Positions 21,822-30,495 of a DNA stretch of 31,965 bases are shown piece after piece; positions within the stretch are counted from its first letter, which is position 1, and each line of letters starts with the position of its first letter. The DNA is from a virus: the IMG/VR virus record IMGVR_UViG_3300029953_000113, positions 1-31,965 of that record; one strand, given 5' to 3'. A program made the position numbers and the translations under genes. Below the pieces are notes generated by a model. The model had not been told where the DNA came from, did no database searches, and saw only the letters and a program-made list of their open reading frames with translations.

Positions 21822-21849
21822 AGGGGTCAGGGATCAGGGATTAGGGGTT
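21822..21849 (+). repeat. Heptamer array, four units
   Basis: Four perfect-length units: AGGGGTC, AGGGATC, AGGGATT, AGGGGTT, then AGGAG. The array begins six bases after the gp10-like stop, and the trailing AGGAG is the ribosome site of the next gene (ATG 21861). Confidence 0.85.
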
Positions 21850-21860
21850 AGGAGCGCTGG

Positions 21861-22205
21861 ATGGCAATTGCAGCAAAACCAGTTTATGCGGCAATGGGAT
21901 ACACGGACCCTAAGACGGGCGTGCTGACAACCGGCGGACAGCAGGCGCTGGCGCAGTGGCACAAGGCGATCAACTCGATCCCGGTATCGGTATCGGGCGA
22001 AAGTGCGAGCGGCGCTGCCAAGGCGTGGACGCTAGCCAACACGCCAAGCGGGAATGCGTCGCTGCTGGGCGTCACGAAGAGCGGTACGGTTCCGCTGACG
22101 CCTGGCAAGGGCAACGCGTGGAACTACAGCATCGACGGCGGCAACATCACAACCGAACAAGAGTTTGAGGAGCTGATAGCGTCCTATGAATATGCGCAGA
22201 GTTAG
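21861..22205 (+). CDS. Hypothetical tail-region protein
   Basis: ATG 21861 has AGGAG six bases upstream, provided by the end of a heptamer array. The 114-residue protein reads AAKPVYAAMGYTDPKTGVLTTGGQQALAQWHKAI, then SGESASGAAKAWTLANTPSGNASLLGVTKSGTVPLTPG and an acidic C-terminus. The position is that of P22 gene 26 (tail needle), but no coiled-coil needle pattern is present. It overlaps the tail fibre start by 20 bases. Confidence 0.6.
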   Translation: MAIAAKPVYAAMGYTDPKTGVLTTGGQQALAQWHKAINSIPVSVSGESASGAAKAWTLANTPSGNASLLGVTKSGTVPLTPGKGNAWNYSIDGGNITTEQEFEELIASYEYAQS

Positions 22206-24336
22206 TTTTTGGGTGATGAGCGCCGTGATGGCTGCGGCGAGCTCGGCAAGCGCCTGGGCGCAGGTAGCTGTGTCGCCTTTCAAGAGCCCGCATGTGACTT
22301 TCACCGATTCCAACGGCGTGTCGCTCGCTGGCGGATGTGTGTTCACCTACACGGGTGGTACGTCTACGCCACTGGCCACCTATACCGATTCGACCGGCGG
22401 GACACAGAATCCAAATCCGGTGCCGTTGGATGCGACGGGCTCGGCCAATATCTGGTTGGGGCCGTCTACTTACAAGTTCGTGATCTGGAGCACGGGCGGC
22501 ACCAACTGCGCGAGCGGAGCACTGCAATGGACCGTTGACCAGGTGCCCGGGAACATCTTCAACAACACGACGGTGACTGGGGGCACGTGGAGCGGGGGCA
22601 CCATCACGGGCGCGGCGGTAAGTGGCGGAACGATCAGCAACGCGGCGATTACGAACAGCACGATCGACTCCACGCCCATCGGCCAGACCACGCCGGCTTC
22701 CGGATCGTTCACAAGCGTGGCCAGCGCCCTGAATTCCATGACGTTCAGCTCGACGCCGGTGTTTGCGGCGGGTTCGTATGGATACTTCACGATGACGCTG
22801 ACGAACAACGTCACCTCTTCGAGCATCACCGGAGGTACGGCTGGCCAGCTCATCACCTTTAACCTGTGTCAGAACGGGACCGGGCAGACGGTGGGGGGCA
22901 TTACGACCGGGTTCACCTTTGCGTGGCCGTCCAACTATCTCAGTCCGCCTACGATTAATCCGATTCTCAGTTCCTGCACCATCGTCACTGCGTTCTACGA
23001 CGGCGCGTACTGGAACACGGTTTCGACGACGCCGCAGATTCTTTTTGGAAACTTCGATACGGTGCCCTACAGCGCGACGCCGATCTTCCCCGCGGCAAGC
23101 TACTCGAACTTCGCTATCACTTTGACCGGGGCCGTCACTTCAAGCACCCTCACTGGCGGCGTGACCGGACAAGTTGTCACGATCGATGTTTGCCAGAATG
23201 CCACTGGAACTTACACGTTCGTCTGGCCCACCAACCTGCTGCAGGTGCCAGGGGTTTCAACCAGCGCAAACACATGCACAGGGATTTCGGCGGTATACAA
23301 CGGATCGAACTGGGTGACTGTCTCCAGTTCTACCGTATCGAGTACGACACCGCTTACCGGAAACCTAGATGTGATCCCGTTCACGGCGACTCCCATTTAC
23401 TCCGCGGCTAACTATAGCGCGTTCGAGATGACGCTCTCAGGCAACGTGACCTCCAGCTCGATCAGCGGGGGGACTCCCGGACAGCTCATCTCGATTGCGC
23501 TCAGGCAGGGGTCGTCGACCACGGCCGCGCCGGCCTCCGCGCCTACCTTCTCGACCCTCACCACGGGCGGCGCGGTCCCTGCAACGACAGCCTATTACGC
23601 CAAGTGCTCCTACCTGCAGGGAACGGTGGAGTCTTTGCCCAGCGCGGAGGCTACCGAGACTACGGGATCTGGCGCGACGAACACGATTACCTGGAATTGC
23701 CCAGTGGCTACGGGTGTAACCAGCTACAAGTTCTATCTGGGAACGGGGACGGGAGCGGAGAATTACTACTTCACCACCTCCAGCGCATCGTACATTCAAA
23801 TTGGAGTCCCGAGCACGGGAACCCCCGGAATCCCGCTGACCGGCAGCATCTACACCGTTTCGTGGCCTGCAAACCTCATCAACGCTCCCATCATGTCGAA
23901 CGGAATCGGGTCAACGACCGCGCTGGACGCCTTCTATGACGGTACAAACTGGATGACGGTGGGGACCACTGGAAGTGGCTCGACCGGCGTTGTTTGCAGC
24001 GGCGGTAACTGCTATCGACAGAACCCAGATGGAAGCTACGAAGAGTGGGGGACGACGCCCACTTTCGGCGGCCAGACTGGCGGCAGTTTCTCGATGACCT
24101 TCCCGCATGCTTTCACCAATCTTGCGAGCATCACCGTAGTATTCAGCCCCAATGGGTGCGATTCCGGCGGTGGAGGTTCAGGCGCTGCTTGCGCGGCAAA
24201 CCCAGGCGGCTCCGGCAACAACATCTACGCCTGCGGCATCATGACGGAGAGCTTGACGGCCCCTACCGGATTCTATTCGTCTGCGAACACGGTGCAAACC
24301 AGCTCGTCGTGCTCCTGGCACGCGTGGGGCTACTGA
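22186..24336 (+). CDS. Tail fibre protein with signal peptide and triple repeat
   Basis: The product is 716 residues. Residues 1-26 are a Sec-type signal peptide (RRVSFWVMSAVMAAASSASAWA-Q). Residues 34-120 match the head-binding-type N-terminus of podovirus tail proteins: FTDSNGVSLAGGCVFTYTGGT, TPLATYTDSTGG, LDATGSANIWLGPSTYKFVIW. Three homologous beta repeats follow (about 185-280, 293-380 and 397-592), each with YxxFxxTLxxxVTSSxxxGGxxGQ and FxWPxNxxxxP. The third is split by an inserted FN3-like domain (about 444-552). Residues 610-716 match the gp53-like fibre tip (DGSYEEWG, FSMTFPHAF, TGF...SWHAWGY). It probably binds the host surface. Confidence 0.8.
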   Translation: MNMRRVSFWVMSAVMAAASSASAWAQVAVSPFKSPHVTFTDSNGVSLAGGCVFTYTGGTSTPLATYTDSTGGTQNPNPVPLDATGSANIWLGPSTYKFVIWSTGGTNCASGALQWTVDQVPGNIFNNTTVTGGTWSGGTITGAAVSGGTISNAAITNSTIDSTPIGQTTPASGSFTSVASALNSMTFSSTPVFAAGSYGYFTMTLTNNVTSSSITGGTAGQLITFNLCQNGTGQTVGGITTGFTFAWPSNYLSPPTINPILSSCTIVTAFYDGAYWNTVSTTPQILFGNFDTVPYSATPIFPAASYSNFAITLTGAVTSSTLTGGVTGQVVTIDVCQNATGTYTFVWPTNLLQVPGVSTSANTCTGISAVYNGSNWVTVSSSTVSSTTPLTGNLDVIPFTATPIYSAANYSAFEMTLSGNVTSSSISGGTPGQLISIALRQGSSTTAAPASAPTFSTLTTGGAVPATTAYYAKCSYLQGTVESLPSAEATETTGSGATNTITWNCPVATGVTSYKFYLGTGTGAENYYFTTSSASYIQIGVPSTGTPGIPLTGSIYTVSWPANLINAPIMSNGIGSTTALDAFYDGTNWMTVGTTGSGSTGVVCSGGNCYRQNPDGSYEEWGTTPTFGGQTGGSFSMTFPHAFTNLASITVVFSPNGCDSGGGGSGAACAANPGGSGNNIYACGIMTESLTAPTGFYSSANTVQTSSSCSWHAWGY

Positions 24337-24791
24337 TGCCTCTGATTCGGGCGATCTCTTATCGCGACATTCTTGAGGCGCCGAACGCGGCCGCGCTGCT
24401 GGACGAATACACGGCCGAGTGTTCCCTGCCGGAGCTGGGCCCGACCTGCCCGCAGTCTCACCTCTATGAGGCGATGGAACGCTCTGGCGGGCTGCAGGCC
24501 TTCGGCGTCTACGACAGTAGAACGCTCATCGGCTTTGCAAATGTGCTGAGTTGGGTAGTGCCGCACTACGGCACAAAGATAGCGAGCACCGAGAGCATCT
24601 TTCTCGCTGGGGAGTATCGCAAGAGAGGGATCGGCGCGGGGATGCTTGACTTCGTCGAACAGTACGCGAAAGACAATGCCTGCAAGGCGTTTCAATACAC
24701 TGCGCCTGTGGGCAGCCGGTTCGCGAAGATGCTTGCGATGAACGTTGGGCGATATAGGCGCACGAACAGCGTCTTTCTGAGGAGCTTATGA
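24336..24791 (+). CDS. GNAT-family acetyltransferase in the tail module
   Basis: ATG 24336 overlaps the fibre stop (TGATG). The 151-residue protein has the GNAT fold pattern: GGLQAFGVYDSRTLIGFANV, then IASTESIFLAGEYRKRGIGAGML with acetyl-CoA loop RxxGxG at 95-100. FVEQYAKDNACKAFQYTAPVGSRFAKML completes it. GNAT-like domains occur in some podovirus internal proteins, so this could modify a virion or ejection protein or be part of the particle. The next gene overlaps it by 4 bases. Confidence 0.8.
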   Translation: MPLIRAISYRDILEAPNAAALLDEYTAECSLPELGPTCPQSHLYEAMERSGGLQAFGVYDSRTLIGFANVLSWVVPHYGTKIASTESIFLAGEYRKRGIGAGMLDFVEQYAKDNACKAFQYTAPVGSRFAKMLAMNVGRYRRTNSVFLRSL

Positions 24792-25267
24792 ACGCGCTTT
24801 CCATCCCAGGCCAAGCGCTGCCGCCCACACCGCCGGAGATGGAAGCTAGGATCAGGGATGCGGCGGCGAAGATCAAGCCGCACGAAGACAGTTTCAGGGT
24901 GCGCATGGAGCACGTTCTGCATGGCGGCATGTATGCGCGGACCTGCCGGGTTCCGGGAGGTATGGCATTCACGAGCGTAATGATCAAGATCCCGACAGTG
25001 CTTACCATCCACGGTAATTGCTGCGTCTGCGCCGGGGACCGCTGGTATGAGCTGACTGGTTACAACGTGCTTGCGGCGAGCGCTCATCGCATCCAGGCCT
25101 ACGTGACGCTCGGCGATACCGAGATCACGATGTTTTTCCCCTCGGATGCCAAGACAGTGGAGGACGCCGAAAAGCAGTTCACCGATCAATGGGCGAATCT
25201 GCTATCGAGGCGGCGGCATGACAACGATTTGACCTGGATCACGGGGGTGGAAGCATGTCGGGAATAG
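24788..25267 (+). CDS. Cupin-like hypothetical phage protein
   Basis: This 159-residue protein starts in an ATGA overlap. The middle is a jelly-roll pattern: HVLHGGMYARTCRVPGGMAFTSVMIKIPTVLTIHGNCCVCAGDRWYELTGYNVLAASAHRIQAYVTLGDTEITMFFPSDAKTV. It shows the G(x)-I-x-x-P and A-x-x-x-R-x turns of small cupins, with His residues in the expected places but no full metal-binding set. I recall similar proteins beside GNAT genes in other podoviruses. Role unknown. Confidence 0.65.
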   Translation: MNALSIPGQALPPTPPEMEARIRDAAAKIKPHEDSFRVRMEHVLHGGMYARTCRVPGGMAFTSVMIKIPTVLTIHGNCCVCAGDRWYELTGYNVLAASAHRIQAYVTLGDTEITMFFPSDAKTVEDAEKQFTDQWANLLSRRRHDNDLTWITGVEACRE

Positions 25268-26286
25268 GAACGGGGGCGGCGCTCATGATCGGGGCCGGGG
25301 TCAGTGCTGCCGGAGCGGTGGGAACTGGCATCATGGAGTCCAGCGCGGCAAAGAAGGCCGCGGAGACGCAGGCGAATGCGGCCGATCGCGCTGCTACGCT
25401 GCAGGGCGATCTGGGGCAGGAGTCGCTAGCCAACGAAGTGCAGACGCAGGAGCAGAATCAGGCGAACGAGGAGCCTTTCCTACAGACGGGCGCGAATAGC
25501 CTGGCGTCCCTCGGGTACCTGCTGGGCGTTACGCCGAGCGGCACCATCGGGGGTGGCACCTCGACACCGGGGCAGACGATGAGTATCCCTGGCGTCACCG
25601 GCTCAGTGACGACGCCTGGCGTGACGCCGCTGACTGGCACAGCCAACACCAATCTGGGCGCAATGGGCTCGCTGATGGAAGCCTACCCGGGCGGTGCATT
25701 CACGGCGCCGACGGCTGCTGAGGCCGCGGCCTCGCCAGGCGAGCAGTTTGCGCTGAACCAGGGCGAGGCCGCGGTGCAGGCTGGAGCCTCGGCGAATGGG
25801 TCGCTGCTGACCGGCGGCACTCTGAACGCTGAACAGCAGTATGGACAGGGTGTGGCCAGCACTAACTACAACAACGTGTATAACCGCGCGCTGCAAACTT
25901 ACGGCACGAACTACAACACTTGGAGCAATAACCAAACCAATCAGTTCAACCGGCTGGCGGCGATGGCCAATATGGGCCAGACTAGCGCGCAGACACTCGG
26001 ATCCCAAGGTGTGCAGTCGGCGGGGCAGGTGGCGAGCACGCTGAACAACACGGGGGCGCAGGTGGGACAGGACTACCAGAATGCTGGGGCCGCGACGGCC
26101 TCCGGGTACGTTGGCAGTGCAGACGCGCTGGGAAGCGGCATTACGGGGGCGACCAACAGCCTCTCGCAGATGATGATGCTGAGTCAGCTTATGAACGCCG
26201 GTTCCAGCAACCCATGGAACACCTCGAATACGAATCAGCTGAACTCGATGATTAGCAATAACAACAACACAGCAGGTTTGTTCTAA
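25255..26286 (+). CDS. DNA ejection-type internal virion protein
   Basis: ATG 25255 overlaps the previous stop by 13 bases. The 343-residue product starts with a Gly/Ala hydrophobic segment, TGAALMIGAGVSAAGAVGTGIM, then AAKKAAETQANAADRAATLQ, the usual opening of P22 gp7/gp20-type DNA-transfer proteins. It continues Gln/Asn/Gly-rich, with YNNVYNRALQTYGTNYNTWSNNQTNQFNRLAAMANMGQ, a hallmark stretch of the family. Such proteins leave the virion ahead of the DNA and help it cross the periplasm. Confidence 0.75.
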   Translation: MSGIGTGAALMIGAGVSAAGAVGTGIMESSAAKKAAETQANAADRAATLQGDLGQESLANEVQTQEQNQANEEPFLQTGANSLASLGYLLGVTPSGTIGGGTSTPGQTMSIPGVTGSVTTPGVTPLTGTANTNLGAMGSLMEAYPGGAFTAPTAAEAAASPGEQFALNQGEAAVQAGASANGSLLTGGTLNAEQQYGQGVASTNYNNVYNRALQTYGTNYNTWSNNQTNQFNRLAAMANMGQTSAQTLGSQGVQSAGQVASTLNNTGAQVGQDYQNAGAATASGYVGSADALGSGITGATNSLSQMMMLSQLMNAGSSNPWNTSNTNQLNSMISNNNNTAGLF

Positions 26287-26305
26287 GGCTAAGGAAAGAG
26301 ACAAA

Positions 26306-27982
26306 ATGGCGACGATTCCGCTTCCCGCACTTCATACCGCACCTATCGCGCAACCGACAAGCGCGCTGGAGATGTACGGGCAGTTGATGGGCATCAAGAA
26401 TGCGCAGCAGGAGCAGCAGGCGCGCGCGCAGCAGATGCAGCAGCAGCAGGCGATGGCTCCGCTGCAGCAGCAGCAGGCTCAACAGACAGTGCAGAGCGGC
26501 CAGATGGATATAGAGGCGAAGCAGCGCGCCGCCAATGACCAGAAGGCTATGAGCGCGGTGATGCAGCAATGGGGCAAGGCTCCAAGCGCAGCGCCGTCCG
26601 TCGCTGCAAAGACCGGATCTATTCCCGATCCGCAAACCGGCGAGGCGCTGGGCGGCTCGGCTGCAACCGTCAATGGTCCGGCGGCCGCTGGCGTACGGCA
26701 GGGGACGTCCGCGAACCCCATGCCAAGCTATGATGACCTGGTTCCGCTGGCGATCAAGAACGGCGCATCTTTCACGGCTGTCCAGGGCCTTCAGGCTCAT
26801 ATTCTGGACATGAAAGCAAAGGCCTCCACGATAGCGAAGGATGATGCTCAGGCGGGAACAGCCAACGCTGACGCCATGAGAACCAAGAATGGCATGATCT
26901 CCGATGCCATGACCGGAGTGATGAGTCTGCCGGACGATCAGCTGCAGGTCGGCATTCTCAGAGCTGCGCAGGAGCTATATGGGAAGGGCCTCTTCGATCC
27001 GCAACACCTGCAGCAGGCGCAACAGCTTGCGCAGCTCGCTTACACCGACCCGAAGCAGGCGCGTCAACAACTGAATATTCAAAACCTGAGTCTGGGTGCG
27101 TTCTCAAAAGAACTCGAGAACCAGCAAAAGCAGCTCGCTAATCAAAAAGAGGCGGGATCGATGGATCCGCAAAGCCCCTTCTATGCGCCGTCGCCGGCGG
27201 CCGTGGCCATGGGGACAGCTCCGGGGGCTGCGCAGATTAACGCAGGAGAGGTAAAGCAGGCGGCGCGCAAGGCTGGGGCAGAGGAGTCCGCGCGAATGCC
27301 GGGAGAAATGGCCCTGGCAGCCCAAAGGCAGGCGCTCTCGCAGGGTGATCCAAATGCGGCGGCTCAGCTGTTGGTGAACGGTGACGCGACTCTATCCGAG
27401 CTGAAATCTCGCGGCGCCACGCCTGATTTTATTGAGAAATCCTTGACGGCCGCCCATAGGTTGAGTGGTGGGCAATACAACGCTCAGTCGGCAGACGCGC
27501 AGTTCAGCGTGGCCAAGTCGCCGGCAAACGTCCAGTTCTTCGGCTCGGCCAAGTCGCTCACCGATAAGGGCGGAACGCTGGATCAACTGGCGCAAGCTGC
27601 GCAAGGCATCCCCGCTCACCAACTGCAGGTGCTGAACAGCGTGGCGGACTGGCAAAAAGCGCAGACAGGCAGCGGTCCAATTGCGAAGTACGCCGCGCTT
27701 ACTCTCGGCGTTGCCGATGATTATTCCAAGGTAATGGGCGGTGGACAAGGAAGCGACGCATCGCGCCTGCAGGCGCAGGTTCTGGCCGCCGCAAAACAGA
27801 GCCCGGAGCAGCGCGCCGGGAGCATCGAGGGCATTCGGGGAGCCGTTTCCTCTCAGATGAACTCACGCATCGGAAGCAATCGGGTGCTGCAGAGGATGTA
27901 TGGGCAGAGCGGTGGGCAGCAGCCCGGGCAACAACAGAACAGTAATGACCCGTTCGCACAGTTTGGGGGAAAGGCTCACTAA
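26306..27982 (+). CDS. Large internal virion / ejection-type protein
   Basis: ATG 26306 follows AAGGAAAGAG. The 558-residue product has a very Gln-rich N-terminus (QQEQQARAQQMQQQQ, residues about 34-65), then helical Ala/Gln-rich sections with coiled-coil potential. The C-terminus (GSDASRLQAQVLAAAKQSPEQRAGSIEGIRGAVSSQMNSRIGSNRVLQRMYG) is helical. Position and composition match the second of three P22 ejection proteins (gp7, gp20, gp16). It overlaps the next start (TAATG). Confidence 0.65.
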   Translation: MATIPLPALHTAPIAQPTSALEMYGQLMGIKNAQQEQQARAQQMQQQQAMAPLQQQQAQQTVQSGQMDIEAKQRAANDQKAMSAVMQQWGKAPSAAPSVAAKTGSIPDPQTGEALGGSAATVNGPAAAGVRQGTSANPMPSYDDLVPLAIKNGASFTAVQGLQAHILDMKAKASTIAKDDAQAGTANADAMRTKNGMISDAMTGVMSLPDDQLQVGILRAAQELYGKGLFDPQHLQQAQQLAQLAYTDPKQARQQLNIQNLSLGAFSKELENQQKQLANQKEAGSMDPQSPFYAPSPAAVAMGTAPGAAQINAGEVKQAARKAGAEESARMPGEMALAAQRQALSQGDPNAAAQLLVNGDATLSELKSRGATPDFIEKSLTAAHRLSGGQYNAQSADAQFSVAKSPANVQFFGSAKSLTDKGGTLDQLAQAAQGIPAHQLQVLNSVADWQKAQTGSGPIAKYAALTLGVADDYSKVMGGGQGSDASRLQAQVLAAAKQSPEQRAGSIEGIRGAVSSQMNSRIGSNRVLQRMYGQSGGQQPGQQQNSNDPFAQFGGKAH

Positions 27983-30294
27983 TGGCAACCTCTTCATGGG
28001 TACATACAGGGACCTCGGCGAGCGCTCGCCCCTCTATCGATCCGGCGCTTGAGGGGGTATCTACTCCTCCGAATGGCGGTGAAGTTTCAGATGTTGGGCC
28101 TGCTTCTGATACTGTGCCGATGCTTTCTCCTGACGGAAGGTCCGGGGACATCCCGTTTAAAAATGTGGACGCGGCAAAAGCGGCCGGGTTCAAGGTTGCG
28201 GTGACGATGCGCTCGCCGGACGGGCTGAACGGATACATTCCAGCGGAGAATGTGCAGGCCGCTGCCGCCAAGGGCTTCACGATGGTACCGATGGACGTGC
28301 CTGACGCCGCCAAGGCGAGCTATTGGGATGCGCTCACCAACCCGGTGGGCTCGGGCGGTCGCGACCAAGGGCTGCTGGGCGGCGCGCTGCAGGTGGGCGG
28401 CCAAGCCGTCAAGGCGATGGCGCAGCCTTTTCTGCACCCGATCGACACGCTGAAAGGGGCGGCGAAGGTCGCATCGGATGCGGTGATTAATGGCCCTGCT
28501 GCGGCTATCGGGACAGACTTGGTGGATCCGGCTGTTCAGCAATATATGCAGGATAAGCAGCAGGGCGGCAACGCGCTCGCAGCTGAGAACCTGGGCGGCC
28601 AGTTGCTTGGGAACATCGAGGGCGGCCGGGTGATGGGCGCGGCGGTGTCGGGGATCAAGCCCTCGGCCGCACTGGGGCCTGCTGGAGAAGCGCCCGTGGC
28701 TGGCGCAGAGGGTCCAGTCAACACGGTGGGCGGCGTGAACCGGCTGATCCCCGAGGCGGTCCGCAATGGCACGCTTCCCTCAGCGTGGGATTTTGTGAAT
28801 AACCGGTGGCACCCGAAGTCGGTGCTGACCGGGGACGTGAATGCGCCGATCCCGGGAACCACAGATCTGACGCCAGCGGCGCGATACGCGTCGATGAAGA
28901 GTGTGGGCGTGCAACCGGATGCGGCAGAGGCAACAAACTCGACACCTTTGAACGCGGCCAAGTGGCTCAATGAGAATAGCCTCACGTCTCAGGCGAACTA
29001 CACGAGGGCGCATGCCTCGAACCTCGCGGCGCTTAACCGCTTCACGGATCGCCTCCTGGACACTATGTCTCCGGTAGGTTCGGAAGAAGGCGGCGCGGCG
29101 GTGCAGCAGGGGCTGCTGGCGAGCCATGCTGACTTGAAGGCGGCCGCAACTGAGGCTTTCAAGGATCTCGATAGCCAGGTGGGAAACCAGCCACTGCCGG
29201 GAGCGGCTGGTTTGCGGCAGCAGGCGCAGGCGATTCTCGATGAGAACGCTCCGTATTACAAACTGCATCCCGAGCTCGAGCCGACGAAGGCGATGGCGAT
29301 CGTGCGCGACCTGGCGGACGCGAAAGGGAATGGTAAAGCGGCTCCCGCAGTGGTTTCCGGCTTTGGACCAGCATCCGCTGCCCCGGAGGCTGTGCCCCCT
29401 CGCGTGCCAACCTATAGCGAACTTCATCGGCTCCGGTCCGATTTGCTTGACTTCAACAACACGAACCCCGATTTGGTGAAGAACCAGGCGAACGGATGGA
29501 TTTCTCAGCTTGCTGGCGCAGCAGACAACGCGATCACTTCCGGAGAAAGTGCTTTGACGCCGGACCAGGTCGAGACCTTCCGCAATGCAAACGACGCCTG
29601 GAAGTACATGAAGGCCACCTACGATAACCCGCAGCATCCGTTTTATAACGCCGTGCGCACGCCCGACGCCTCCACGCTGGTCAAGGGTATCCGGCAGACT
29701 CCCGAAATGGCGAAGGCGCTTCAGGCAGCGCTGGGGCCGGATGGGATTGGACCGATCCAGCGCGGCGTGGCGGAAAATCTGCTCGCCACGACGAAAGAGG
29801 GCGGATACAACTTCAAGACATTTCAAGGGCGGTGGAACAAGCTGCCCGAAGCGTACCGAAACGCGCTGTTTACGCCGGAGCAGGTCCAGCAGTTTGAGGA
29901 CATCGGGAATGCTGGGACGGTGCTCCACGAGGACCTGAACCCAAGCGGATCGGCAAAGATGGGGCTGAAATATGGGGAGATGGGCGAGGCTGGCGCGGCA
30001 ATACCAGCGGCGGTGACGGGCCACCCGTTAGCCTTAGGCGCCACTGCGGCCTACCATGCCACGCAGTATGCCCTGGGCAAGTTTATGAACAGCCCTATTT
30101 TTGTTGATTGGCTGATGCGGGATCAGGGCGTGGCAGCGGGTGCGCACACACCGGCGGTGAACCCGACAGGTCCGGCGGCGGCCGCGGGAGCGGCGATGGG
30201 CAGCAGGACCGGGCCGCTCGGACAGCCTAACTACTATTCAGATGAGTATCTGCGCTCAAAGGCGGCGTTCGATGCCACCCGGGTCAACCCTTAG
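27982..30294 (+). CDS. Large ejection-type protein with SPDG repeats
   Basis: This 770-residue protein starts at ATG 27982 in a TAATG overlap. Residues about 46-100 hold two copies of a short repeat: SPDGRSGDIPFKNVDAAKAAGFKVA and SPDGLNGYIPAENVQAAAAKGF. Then come an Ala/Gly-rich stretch and long helices (LNRFTDRLLDTMSP; LRSDLLDFNNTNPDLVKNQANGWISQLAGAADNAI). A hydrophobic Ala-rich stretch near the C-terminus (MGEAGAAIPAAVTGHPLALGATAAYHATQYALG) may insert in a membrane. It is the third ejection protein by position (P22 gp16, 609 residues) and likely enters the host envelope during DNA delivery. Confidence 0.7.
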   Translation: MATSSWVHTGTSASARPSIDPALEGVSTPPNGGEVSDVGPASDTVPMLSPDGRSGDIPFKNVDAAKAAGFKVAVTMRSPDGLNGYIPAENVQAAAAKGFTMVPMDVPDAAKASYWDALTNPVGSGGRDQGLLGGALQVGGQAVKAMAQPFLHPIDTLKGAAKVASDAVINGPAAAIGTDLVDPAVQQYMQDKQQGGNALAAENLGGQLLGNIEGGRVMGAAVSGIKPSAALGPAGEAPVAGAEGPVNTVGGVNRLIPEAVRNGTLPSAWDFVNNRWHPKSVLTGDVNAPIPGTTDLTPAARYASMKSVGVQPDAAEATNSTPLNAAKWLNENSLTSQANYTRAHASNLAALNRFTDRLLDTMSPVGSEEGGAAVQQGLLASHADLKAAATEAFKDLDSQVGNQPLPGAAGLRQQAQAILDENAPYYKLHPELEPTKAMAIVRDLADAKGNGKAAPAVVSGFGPASAAPEAVPPRVPTYSELHRLRSDLLDFNNTNPDLVKNQANGWISQLAGAADNAITSGESALTPDQVETFRNANDAWKYMKATYDNPQHPFYNAVRTPDASTLVKGIRQTPEMAKALQAALGPDGIGPIQRGVAENLLATTKEGGYNFKTFQGRWNKLPEAYRNALFTPEQVQQFEDIGNAGTVLHEDLNPSGSAKMGLKYGEMGEAGAAIPAAVTGHPLALGATAAYHATQYALGKFMNSPIFVDWLMRDQGVAAGAHTPAVNPTGPAAAAGAAMGSRTGPLGQPNYYSDEYLRSKAAFDATRVNP

Positions 30295-30487
30295 CGGCGG
30301 AGTTCAGCTTGTCCTGAAGCGCGCGGTCACGGAGCAGTTCGCCATCGAGGTCGCGCGCTGCTTTTTCATCCTCGCGCTGCTGCCGTATCTTTTCGGCCCA
30401 CCGCTTCTCCCGGTCTTCGAGAATGGGACGCGCAGCGATGACCGTGAGCAGGCCGATAACGATGGATTGAAACCAGTAGTCGTGCAT
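30284..30487 (-). CDS. Small membrane protein, minus strand
   Basis: This 67-residue protein is read leftward from ATG 30487, eight bases after the stop of the lipoprotein gene. Residues 7-21 (QSIVIGLLTVIAARP) form a membrane segment. The rest is a charged coiled coil, EDREKRWAEKIRQQREDEKAARDL. The end overlaps the convergent ejection gene by 11 bases. The shape resembles inner-membrane spanins or superinfection-exclusion peptides. The AAGGTGG ribosome site supports this start. Confidence 0.65.
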   Translation of the reverse strand: MHDYWFQSIVIGLLTVIAARPILEDREKRWAEKIRQQREDEKAARDLDGELLRDRALQDKLNSAAKG

Positions 30488-30495
30488 GGTCCACC

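Noticed and set aside
26400-26480. CAG-rich tract as a microsatellite feature
   Set aside because: It encodes a Gln-rich segment of the ejection-type protein with mixed codons, so it is best read as coding low complexity.
28780-30024. A 414-codon minus-strand frame opposite the third ejection gene
   Set aside because: No recognisable motif, Arg-rich composition, and full overlap with a frame that has protein-like features.
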